Of a DNA stretch of 10,425 bases, positions 4,872 through 10,425 are shown one piece after another. The notes under the pieces are model-generated. The model ran no database searches, had not been told where the DNA came from, and saw nothing but the letters and a program-made list of their open reading frames with translations. The position numbers and the translations under genes were made by a program. Source of the DNA: an uncultured Gammaproteobacteria bacterium (GTDB taxonomy: Bacteria > Pseudomonadota > Gammaproteobacteria > Pseudomonadales > Pseudohongiellaceae); the NCBI GenBank assembly GCA_903926285.1, contig CAIYIP010000198.1, positions 1-10,425 on the forward strand. The letters are read 5' to 3'. Position 1 is the first letter of the stretch, and every line of letters starts with the position of its first letter.

Positions 4872-6140
4872 ATGTCATTTGATACAGCGGTTTCCGGCAT
4901 TAAGGCCTCGAGTGTAGCCCTCGGCATTATCGGCAATAACATCGCCAACGCGGGCACCACCGGTTTTAAAACCTCACGCGGCGAATTTGCCGACGTATTC
5001 ACCTCCAGTCTGCTCGGCTCTTCAGGTAATTCCGCAGGCAAGGGCGTTGCAGTAGTGGGCGTCAATCAATCATTCACGCAGGGCAACATCAGCTACACCG
5101 ACAACGTGCTGGATATGGCGATCAATGGCAGTGGCTTCTTCGTATTAAGCGATAACGGTACAAACGTATACAGCAGAGCGGGCAATTTCCAGGTCGACCG
5201 CAATGGCAATGTGGTGAATTCGAGCGGCAATAAACTCATGGTGTTCAACACTACCGAAACGGGTGCTGTAACAGGTGAAATGGGTGAACTTAAAATCAAT
5301 ACCTCATTGATCCAGCCGAAAACCACTACAAATGTTGAACTGCTTGCCAACCTCGACTCCCGGCAAGTGGTACCCACCACGGAATGGCCAGCCGACGGCT
5401 TTGATGCGTTTGCGGATCCCCCCACGTCACCAGATCCTGATATGTTCAACGCAAGTACCTCCGTGACGATATACGACAGCCTTGGAAATTCTCATGTGCA
5501 AAGCATGTATTTCGTGAAGGGTGAAGATCAGAATCAATGGAACGTGTATACGCTGATTGATGGCGTATCAGTGAGTGGACCAGATGCAGTGCAGTTTGAT
5601 ACTTCAGGCAAAATTGATGTCGATTCACTGCCTCTTGAAGTCGAAATTACCGACTGGGCACCACTCGACAAGAACGGCGCTGAAAACGGCGCCGCAGCAC
5701 AGACACTGAAGCTGGATTTCTCGAAATTGTCGCAATTTGGTAACGAATTCAGCGTAAACAATATCAATCAAGACGGTTACACCACTGGCCAGCTCAGGGG
5801 GGTGGAAGTCGGTGATGGCGGCATTGTGTTTGCCCGCTTCACCAACGGCCAGTCCAGGGCGCTGGGCCAGATTGCACTCGCCAACTTTTCCAATACTGCT
5901 GGCCTGCAGCCGCTTGGCAGCACTGCCTGGGCTGAAACCTTTGCGTCCGGCCAGCCTGCAATCAGCGGCCCAGGTTCAGGAGGCCTTGGTCAAGTACTGT
6001 CCGGCGCGCTTGAGGATTCCAACGTTGAAGTAACGCAGCAGCTCGTCGACATGATCGTGGCGCAGCGTAATTTCCAGGCCAATGCAAAAGTGATCCAGAC
6101 CGAAGATACCATAACGCAGACCGTGATTAACCTGCGCTAA
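4872..6140 (+). CDS. flgE: FlgE, flagellar hook protein
   Basis: A 422-aa major subunit of the hook, the universal joint between rod and filament. The N-terminal rod/hook motif GNNIANAGTTGFKTSRGEFA is at 21-40. The exposed FlgE D2-type region with the segment TSVTIYDSLGNSHVQSMYFV lies at about 196-215. The C-terminal coiled-coil domain is EDSNVEVTQQLVDMIVAQRN followed by FQANAKVIQTEDTITQTVINLR. Length is between E. coli (about 400) and Pseudomonas (about 460), the variation lying in the exposed middle domains. Ribosome site AGGAG (4861-4865) with good spacing. The 40-bp gap from flgD holds repeats but no terminator or clear promoter. Presumed expression from the flgB promoter. Confidence 0.97.
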   Translation: MSFDTAVSGIKASSVALGIIGNNIANAGTTGFKTSRGEFADVFTSSLLGSSGNSAGKGVAVVGVNQSFTQGNISYTDNVLDMAINGSGFFVLSDNGTNVYSRAGNFQVDRNGNVVNSSGNKLMVFNTTETGAVTGEMGELKINTSLIQPKTTTNVELLANLDSRQVVPTTEWPADGFDAFADPPTSPDPDMFNASTSVTIYDSLGNSHVQSMYFVKGEDQNQWNVYTLIDGVSVSGPDAVQFDTSGKIDVDSLPLEVEITDWAPLDKNGAENGAAAQTLKLDFSKLSQFGNEFSVNNINQDGYTTGQLRGVEVGDGGIVFARFTNGQSRALGQIALANFSNTAGLQPLGSTAWAETFASGQPAISGPGSGGLGQVLSGALEDSNVEVTQQLVDMIVAQRNFQANAKVIQTEDTITQTVINLR

Positions 6141-6173
6141 TAATGCGACCAGAAGTAATACGCCGAGAAGTTT

Positions 6174-6896
6174 ATGAGTGATCTGTTTCTGACAGTAATG
6201 CACGGGGCCAGGCAGGTAATGAAGGCGCAGGCCGTCAATGCCAACAATCTGGCCAACGCAAGCACCGATGGCTTCCAGGCCGAGCTAGCGCATGTGCAGG
6301 CTGTTGGTGAGGATTATGAGCTGATCGGCGCAGTTGATTTTTCGCCTGGCATGATTCGCGCGACCGGCAGAAGCCTGGACGTTGCGGTCAACGGTGAAGG
6401 CTGGCTGGCAATCGAGACTGAGGAAGGCGGCGAAGGCTACAGCCGTCGCGGCGATCTCAAGATTGATTCCTTTGGTGTGATGACCAACGGTGTTGGCCAC
6501 CCCATCCTGGGTAACAACGGCCCAATCGCCTTGCCACCCTTTACCTCTGTCGATATCGCAGCCGATGGCACTATTTCCATCCAGCCCGTCGGGCAGGGAC
6601 CCAATGCGATGGCGGTAGTTGACCGTATCAAGCTTGTGAATCCAGATCCCCAAACCATTGAGCGCGGCGACGACGGCATCATGCGCCTGCGCAGTGTTGA
6701 TGGCGAAGAATTAATAGCGCCACCTGACGCATCTGTCGAATTGCAGACGAGCAGTCTGGAAAGCAGCAACGTCAATGCCGTAGCAGAAATGCTGAAAATG
6801 ATAGATCTGTCGCGCCAGTTCGAAGCCCAAATCAAACTGGTCCAATCGTCTGATGAAAATTCCGCCTCACTAGCCAGCCTGTTAAGGCTCAACTGA
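6174..6896 (+). CDS. flgF: FlgF, proximal rod protein
   Basis: A 240-aa rod subunit that joins the FlgB/FlgC section to the FlgG distal rod. The N-terminal motif is VNANNLANASTDGFQAEL (21-38), in which VNANNLANAST is characteristic of FlgF. A middle FlgF/G beta region includes LDVAVNGEGWLAIETEEG (about 68-85), and the C-terminal helix SSLESSNVNAVAEMLKMIDL (193-212) ends in LASLLRLN. The family is usually 240-251 aa. The ATG at 6174 has a weak, close GAGAAG (6165-6170). The gap from flgE is 33 bp. In Pseudomonas a second sigma54 promoter precedes flgF; I see no GG-N10-GC match in this gap. Confidence 0.96.
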   Translation: MSDLFLTVMHGARQVMKAQAVNANNLANASTDGFQAELAHVQAVGEDYELIGAVDFSPGMIRATGRSLDVAVNGEGWLAIETEEGGEGYSRRGDLKIDSFGVMTNGVGHPILGNNGPIALPPFTSVDIAADGTISIQPVGQGPNAMAVVDRIKLVNPDPQTIERGDDGIMRLRSVDGEELIAPPDASVELQTSSLESSNVNAVAEMLKMIDLSRQFEAQIKLVQSSDENSASLASLLRLN

Positions 6897-6911
6897 TAAC
6901 TGGAGAACACC

Positions 6912-7697
6912 GTGAATCAATCATTGTGGATAGCAAAAACCGGCCTGGATGCGCAGCAAACCAAGATGTCGGTTATTTCGAACAACCTCGCCAACGCGAG
7001 CACTTCCGGCTACAAGCGCAGCCGCGCCGTGTTTGCCGACCTGTTGTACCAGAACCAGCGCCAGCCTGGTGCCCAGTCTTCGCAGGATACGCTTTATCCC
7101 ACTGGCCTGATGATAGGTACTGGTGTGAGAACTGTTGCTACGGAGAAACTGTTCAGTCAGGGCGCGATGGCGCAGACAGAAAACCCACTTGATGTTGGTA
7201 TCGACGGCCAGGGCTTTATACAGATCTTGATGCCCGATGGTTCGCTTGGGTATACGCGTGATGGTGCGCTACAGGTCGATAACCAGGGCCAGCTTGTCAA
7301 CTCGAATGGTTATGCGGTACAGCCTGCAATCACGATTCCGGATGATGCACAGTCAATCACGATCGGCACCGATGGTACCGTATCAGTAAGCACCGCAGGC
7401 AGTGCCGGCAGCACCCAGGTCGGAGCATTGCAGCTGGTCGATTTTATAAACCCGGCTGGCCTGCAACCTACTGGCGGCAATCTGTATCTCGAATCAAGCG
7501 CAAGTGGTTCGCCGCAGACCGGCACTCCCGGACAGAATGGTCTTGGTACGCTGATGCAGGGTTACGTCGAAGGCTCCAACGTGAATGTGGTGGAAGAACT
7601 CGTGAGCATGATTGAAACCCAGCGTGCCTACGAAATGAATTCGAAAGCCATTTCCACCAGCGACCAGATGCTGCAATTCGTTAACAATAATCTGTAG
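6912..7697 (+). CDS. flgG: FlgG, distal rod protein
   Basis: A 261-aa subunit of the distal rod that crosses the periplasm inside the P and L rings. The start codon is GTG, supported by the TGGAG site (6901-6905) 6 nt upstream and by the conserved beginning NQSLWIAKTGLDAQQTKMSV. The rod motif is SNNLANASTSGYKRSRAVFA (23-42). The FlgG-typical QPGAQSSQDTLYPTGLMIGT (51-70) and NPLDVGIDGQGFIQI follow. The C-terminal domain is GSNVNVVEELVSMIETQRAY (221-240), ending QMLQFVNNNL. Length is that of E. coli FlgG (about 260), which matters because FlgG polymer length sets rod length. It lies 15 bp after flgF. Confidence 0.98.
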   Translation: MNQSLWIAKTGLDAQQTKMSVISNNLANASTSGYKRSRAVFADLLYQNQRQPGAQSSQDTLYPTGLMIGTGVRTVATEKLFSQGAMAQTENPLDVGIDGQGFIQILMPDGSLGYTRDGALQVDNQGQLVNSNGYAVQPAITIPDDAQSITIGTDGTVSVSTAGSAGSTQVGALQLVDFINPAGLQPTGGNLYLESSASGSPQTGTPGQNGLGTLMQGYVEGSNVNVVEELVSMIETQRAYEMNSKAISTSDQMLQFVNNNL

Positions 7698-7707
7698 GAG
7701 CATAGTC

Positions 7708-8379
7708 ATGCCGGCGCATAACATTTTTATTAGCCTGTTTATGCTGCTCAGCGTCTGCATGCTGCAGGGCTGCGTTAGTCTTCCGCAAAACGCTGCAGAA
7801 GAAGAATTCATCGATTACATCAACTTGCCGGTACTGCCACCTACCCAAAATGGCAGTATCTACCAGGCCGACAACGACGTGGCGCTGTTCGAGGATATCA
7901 AGGCCCACCGGATAGGCGACATCGTTACGGTCAAGCTCATCGAACAGAATTCAGCCCAGAAAAGCGCCGATACCAGTCTCAACAAATCCACGGCCATTAG
8001 TGTTGATCCGCCCACGTTTGGTGGCAGCGCACGCCCCAATCTTGTTGTTGATCTCAGTTCCGGCAACACCTTCAACGGCGAGAGTGGCAGCAGCCAAAGC
8101 AACAGTCTCAACGCCAGCATCGCAGTGACCGTGAGGGCAGTGCTGCCCGGAGGGCAACTATTGATCGAAGGTGAAAAATGGATGCAGATCAACCAAGGCA
8201 AGGAATTCATCAAACTGCGCGGCATCGTCCGCACACGTGACATCCGTTCTGACAACACCATCTTTTCTACCCTGGTGGCGGATGCCCATATTTCCTACAG
8301 CGGTACCGGTCCAACCGAAAACGCCAATGTGGTGGGTTGGGCGGCACGCGTATTATTCAGCCCATTGTGGCCTTTCTAA
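7708..8379 (+). CDS. flgH: FlgH, L-ring lipoprotein
   Basis: A 223-aa outer-membrane lipoprotein forming the L ring, the bushing of the rod in the outer membrane. A lipoprotein signal peptide ends in the lipobox LQGC, with Cys22 as the lipidated residue. Family segments include GSIYQADNDVALFEDIKAHR (about 49-68), IGDIVTVKL, LPGGQLLIEGEKWMQINQGK and the typical end RVLFSPLWPF. Ribosome site AGGAG (7696-7700) overlaps the flgG stop, 7 nt before the ATG. Its presence with FlgI shows a Gram-negative basal body with both outer rings. Length is near that of E. coli FlgH (about 232). Confidence 0.97.
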   Translation: MPAHNIFISLFMLLSVCMLQGCVSLPQNAAEEEFIDYINLPVLPPTQNGSIYQADNDVALFEDIKAHRIGDIVTVKLIEQNSAQKSADTSLNKSTAISVDPPTFGGSARPNLVVDLSSGNTFNGESGSSQSNSLNASIAVTVRAVLPGGQLLIEGEKWMQINQGKEFIKLRGIVRTRDIRSDNTIFSTLVADAHISYSGTGPTENANVVGWAARVLFSPLWPF

Positions 8380-8408
8380 CAACACTTGCCTGTAGGCGGA
8401 GCTTATCC

Positions 8409-9524
8409 ATGCAAAGAACAACATTAATGCGTAGCGTCCTGCTCCTGGGCTTCTTATGTATCGGCAGCGTGAGTTATGCCGAACGTATCAAGGACATGGT
8501 GTCAATTGCGGGTGTGCGCAGCAACCAGCTTGTTGGCTACGGCCTCGTTGTCGGCTTGCCCGGCAGCGGTGACCAGACCACACAAACCCAGTTCACTGTG
8601 CAGAGCATGAAAAGCATGCTGGCCCAACTTGGCGTAGTGATTCCAGACAATATCAATCCACAACTCAAAAACGTCGCCGCTGTTATTGTGCATGCAGACT
8701 TGCCGGCCTTTGCCAAGCCCGGCCAGACCATTGATGTCACAGTCTCGTCGATTGGTAATTCCGCCAGCCTCCGTGGTGGGTCATTGTTGATGACACCACT
8801 GAAGGGTGCTGACGGCACAATCTATGCGCTGGCCCAGGGTAACCTCGTCGTGGGTGGCCTCGGTGTGGAAGGTGCTGATGGCTCAAGTATTACGGTCAAT
8901 ATTCCGAGTAGTGGCCGGATTCCCAATGGTGCTTCAGTCGAGCGCGAAGTGCTGACTTCGTTTGCCGATGCGCAGCCTTTGCTGACGCTTAACCTTAACC
9001 AGTCCGATTTCACCACGGCACAGCATCTTAGCGAAGAGATCAACCGCGTGTTCGGCGAGGGCACTGCTTATGCGCTGGATGGTTCCTCAGTTCAGGTCCA
9101 GGCACCTGTCGACACCAACCAGAAAGTTGCCTTTATGTCTGCGCTGGAAAATCTTGAAATTGATCCGGGTGATGCAGCGGCAAAAATAATAGTTAATTCC
9201 AGGACTGGCACGGTCGTAATAGGTTCACACGTGCTGGTTGATGCAGCGGCGGTTTCCCATGGCAACCTGACCGTCACGATTGCCGAAAATTATGGTGTCA
9301 GTCAACCAGCGCCGTTTTCTGAAGGCGAAACGGTAGTAGTGCCAGATTCTTCAGTCGCCGTGGATGAAGAGGAGGGCCGCATGTTTTTGTTCGAGCCAGG
9401 CGTATCGCTGGATGAACTCGTGCGTGCAGTAAACCAGGTGGGTGCTTCGCCCAGCGATCTCGTTGCCATCCTCGAAGCACTGCAACAGGTTGGGGCCTTG
9501 CGTGCCCAGCTGATAATCATTTAA
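8409..9524 (+). CDS. flgI: FlgI, P-ring protein
   Basis: A 371-aa periplasmic protein that polymerises into the P ring around the distal rod, with FlgA as chaperone. A Sec signal peptide covers 1-24 (MQRTTLMRSVLLL..., cleaved after SYA), and the mature protein begins ERIKDMVSIAGVRSNQLVGY. Conserved blocks are GYGLVVGLPGSGDQT, the KNVAAVIVHADLPAFAKPGQ region, NSRTGTVVIGSHV and the ending LQQVGALRAQLIII. The ATG at 8409 was chosen because GGAG (8398-8401) lies 7 nt before it and the signal peptide follows directly. The open frame reaches back to a GTG at 8337, but that part overlaps flgH and would precede the signal peptide. Length equals the family norm (365-370). Confidence 0.97.
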   Translation: MQRTTLMRSVLLLGFLCIGSVSYAERIKDMVSIAGVRSNQLVGYGLVVGLPGSGDQTTQTQFTVQSMKSMLAQLGVVIPDNINPQLKNVAAVIVHADLPAFAKPGQTIDVTVSSIGNSASLRGGSLLMTPLKGADGTIYALAQGNLVVGGLGVEGADGSSITVNIPSSGRIPNGASVEREVLTSFADAQPLLTLNLNQSDFTTAQHLSEEINRVFGEGTAYALDGSSVQVQAPVDTNQKVAFMSALENLEIDPGDAAAKIIVNSRTGTVVIGSHVLVDAAAVSHGNLTVTIAENYGVSQPAPFSEGETVVVPDSSVAVDEEEGRMFLFEPGVSLDELVRAVNQVGASPSDLVAILEALQQVGALRAQLIII

Positions 9525-9534
9525 GGGTAAGGCC

Positions 9535-9936
9535 ATGAATGCATCAGCAACCGATACAGGGCAAAGTTTTGTCTACAACGATCTTGCGAGCCTCGGCCGC
9601 CTTAAAACGCAGAGCAAGGCAGATCCTTCCGCGGCTCTTGGTGAAGTCGCCAAGCAGTTTGAGTCAGTATTTGTGTCGATGATGATGAAGGCCATGCGCA
9701 ACACGCTGCCGAAAGACGGCATGTTTGCCAGCAACGAACTTGAGAACTACCAGGAAATGTTTGATCAGCAATTGTCACTTGATATGTCGCGCAAGGGCGG
9801 CCTCGGTCTTGCCGATCTGATCTCGCGCCAGATGGCGATGGCGCAGGGCTTTGAGTCTGAAGCTCCTGCCGTGCGCACTGATCTGATGGACCCTGTAGTT
9901 CGTGATGCAGGTCGTGATGCAGGTAATGCGCCATGA
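9535..9936 (+). CDS. flgJ: FlgJ, rod-binding domain only
   Basis: A 133-aa protein consisting of the FlgJ rod-binding (rod scaffold/cap) domain: AKQFESVFVSMMMKAMRNTL (39-58), then DGMFASNELENYQEMFDQQL (61-80) and GLGLADLISRQM (89-100). FlgJ of Salmonella, E. coli, Pseudomonas and Vibrio is about 310-380 aa because it carries a C-terminal peptidoglycan hydrolase domain that opens the wall for the rod. That domain is absent here: the stop overlaps the flgK start (ATGA, 9933-9936), so no space remains for it and no frameshift could restore it. Rod penetration would need a separate hydrolase outside the window. The C-terminal tail carries RDAG twice (123-130) from a 12-bp duplication. Ribosome site AAGGG (9523-9527), 7 nt before the ATG. 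Confidence 0.94.
   Translation: MNASATDTGQSFVYNDLASLGRLKTQSKADPSAALGEVAKQFESVFVSMMMKAMRNTLPKDGMFASNELENYQEMFDQQLSLDMSRKGGLGLADLISRQMAMAQGFESEAPAVRTDLMDPVVRDAGRDAGNAP
9901..9924. repeat. 12-bp tandem duplication at the end of flgJ
   Basis: CGTGATGCAGGT occurs twice without interruption. In flgJ it encodes RDAG-RDAG and keeps the frame. The second copy's AGGT (9921-9924) lies 8 nt before the flgK ATG and is the best ribosome-site candidate for flgK. Confidence 0.92.
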
Positions 9937-10425
9937 CAGACTTGTTAAATCTGGGTGCCAGGTCGCTAGTTAATATCCAGCAGATGCTGGGTACGACCGG
10001 CCACAACATCGCGAACGCAAATACGGAAGGCTACAGCCGCCAAACCGTTAACATGGTGACACTTGAAGCCCAGCGTTATGGTTTTGGTTATGTAGGGCAG
10101 GGCGCAACCATCGGCGGTATCAATCGCGCCTCTGATGGATTTCTGAACAATCAGCTACAAACCTTTACGTCCAGCCACAGCCGGTATGAGAGTTTTGTCG
10201 GCTACAGTAACCGCCTCAATGACCTCATGGCGGATTCTACGAACAACATCAGCGGCTCGCTGCAGACTTTTTTCAATTCCTTGCAGGATGTATCTGCCAA
10301 TCCTGGTGGCCTGCCGCAGCGCCAGGTGTTGCTGGCTGATGCCGAAAGCCTGATTTACCGCCAGCAAAGTCTCAACGACATGCTCAACAAGCTGGGCCTG
10401 CAGTTGAACGACGAAATGACCAATG
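9933..10425 (+). CDS. flgK: FlgK, hook-filament junction protein 1 (5' part)
   Basis: The first 164 codons of FlgK, cut by the window edge; full-length FlgK is usually 450-680 aa. FlgK caps the finished hook and starts the junction zone that joins hook and filament; it is exported with the help of FlgN, encoded in this window. The N-terminal DLLNLGARSLVNIQQMLGTT and the diagnostic GHNIANANTEGYSRQTVN (23-40) identify it. FlgK-like YGFGYVGQGATIGGINRASD (49-68) and the helical region with QTFFNSLQDVSANPGGLPQR follow. The ATG overlaps the flgJ stop (ATGA), so it is translationally coupled. I see no sigma28 promoter within flgJ, although flgK often has one in relatives. Confidence 0.96.
   Translation, partial: MTDLLNLGARSLVNIQQMLGTTGHNIANANTEGYSRQTVNMVTLEAQRYGFGYVGQGATIGGINRASDGFLNNQLQTFTSSHSRYESFVGYSNRLNDLMADSTNNISGSLQTFFNSLQDVSANPGGLPQRQVLLADAESLIYRQQSLNDMLNKLGLQLNDEMTN

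Noticed and set aside
8337..8408. Extended start (GTG) for flgI
   Set aside because: It would put 24 extra residues before the signal peptide and overlap flgH. The ATG at 8409 has GGAG at the right distance.
9602..9628. TAAA in flgJ as a sigma28 promoter for flgK
   Set aside because: The sequence 15 nt downstream (GATCCTTC) does not resemble GCCGATAA.
1..10425. CRISPR arrays, tRNA or rRNA genes, insertion sequences, phage or defence genes
   Set aside because: No repeat-spacer pattern, no cloverleaf or rRNA sequence, and no transposase-like or defence protein was seen. The window is filled by a conserved flagellar cluster.

Overview
The window is a flagellar structural cluster of a Gram-negative bacterium, most likely a gammaproteobacterium. 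LPS-ring lipoprotein FlgH and P-ring protein FlgI are present. The order flgZ-flgN-flgM-flgA, divergent from flgBCDEFGHIJK, resembles Pseudomonas, Cellvibrio and related groups. Predicted sigma54 and sigma28 promoters also fit the Pseudomonas/Vibrio type of flagellar hierarchy. The genus cannot be named from this sequence.

Minus strand, left part: flgA (P-ring chaperone), flgM (anti-sigma28), flgN (chaperone for FlgK/FlgL) and a YcgR/FlgZ-like PilZ protein (c-di-GMP flagellar brake). flgM-flgN-flgZ lie close together and have a good sigma28 (FliA) promoter candidate in front of flgM. flgA has a strong sigma54 promoter candidate. Bases 1-199 hold no supported gene.

Plus strand, right part: flgB, flgC, flgD, flgE, flgF, flgG, flgH, flgI, flgJ and the first 164 codons of flgK, in one tight operon with gaps of 40 bp or less and an ATGA overlap between flgJ and flgK. 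A near-consensus sigma54 promoter lies about 37 bp before the flgB start. Together these genes build the proximal and distal rod (B, C, F, G), the hook cap (D), the hook (E), the L and P rings (H, I), the rod-assembly factor (J) and the first hook-filament junction protein (K).

The most unusual part is the roughly 650-bp flgA-flgB intergenic region. Related clusters often carry cheV and cheR here; this one has no credible gene. Between the two outward-facing sigma54 promoters it holds a strong leftward sigma28 promoter candidate, followed within about 60 nt by a perfect 9-bp terminator-like hairpin. This suggests a short sigma28-dependent RNA. One hairpin arm can also pair with another 9-nt segment, and the 8-mer TTTGCCGC occurs four times. 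A second point of interest is FlgJ, which has only the rod-binding domain and no peptidoglycan hydrolase domain. Short tandem duplications sit immediately before two start codons.
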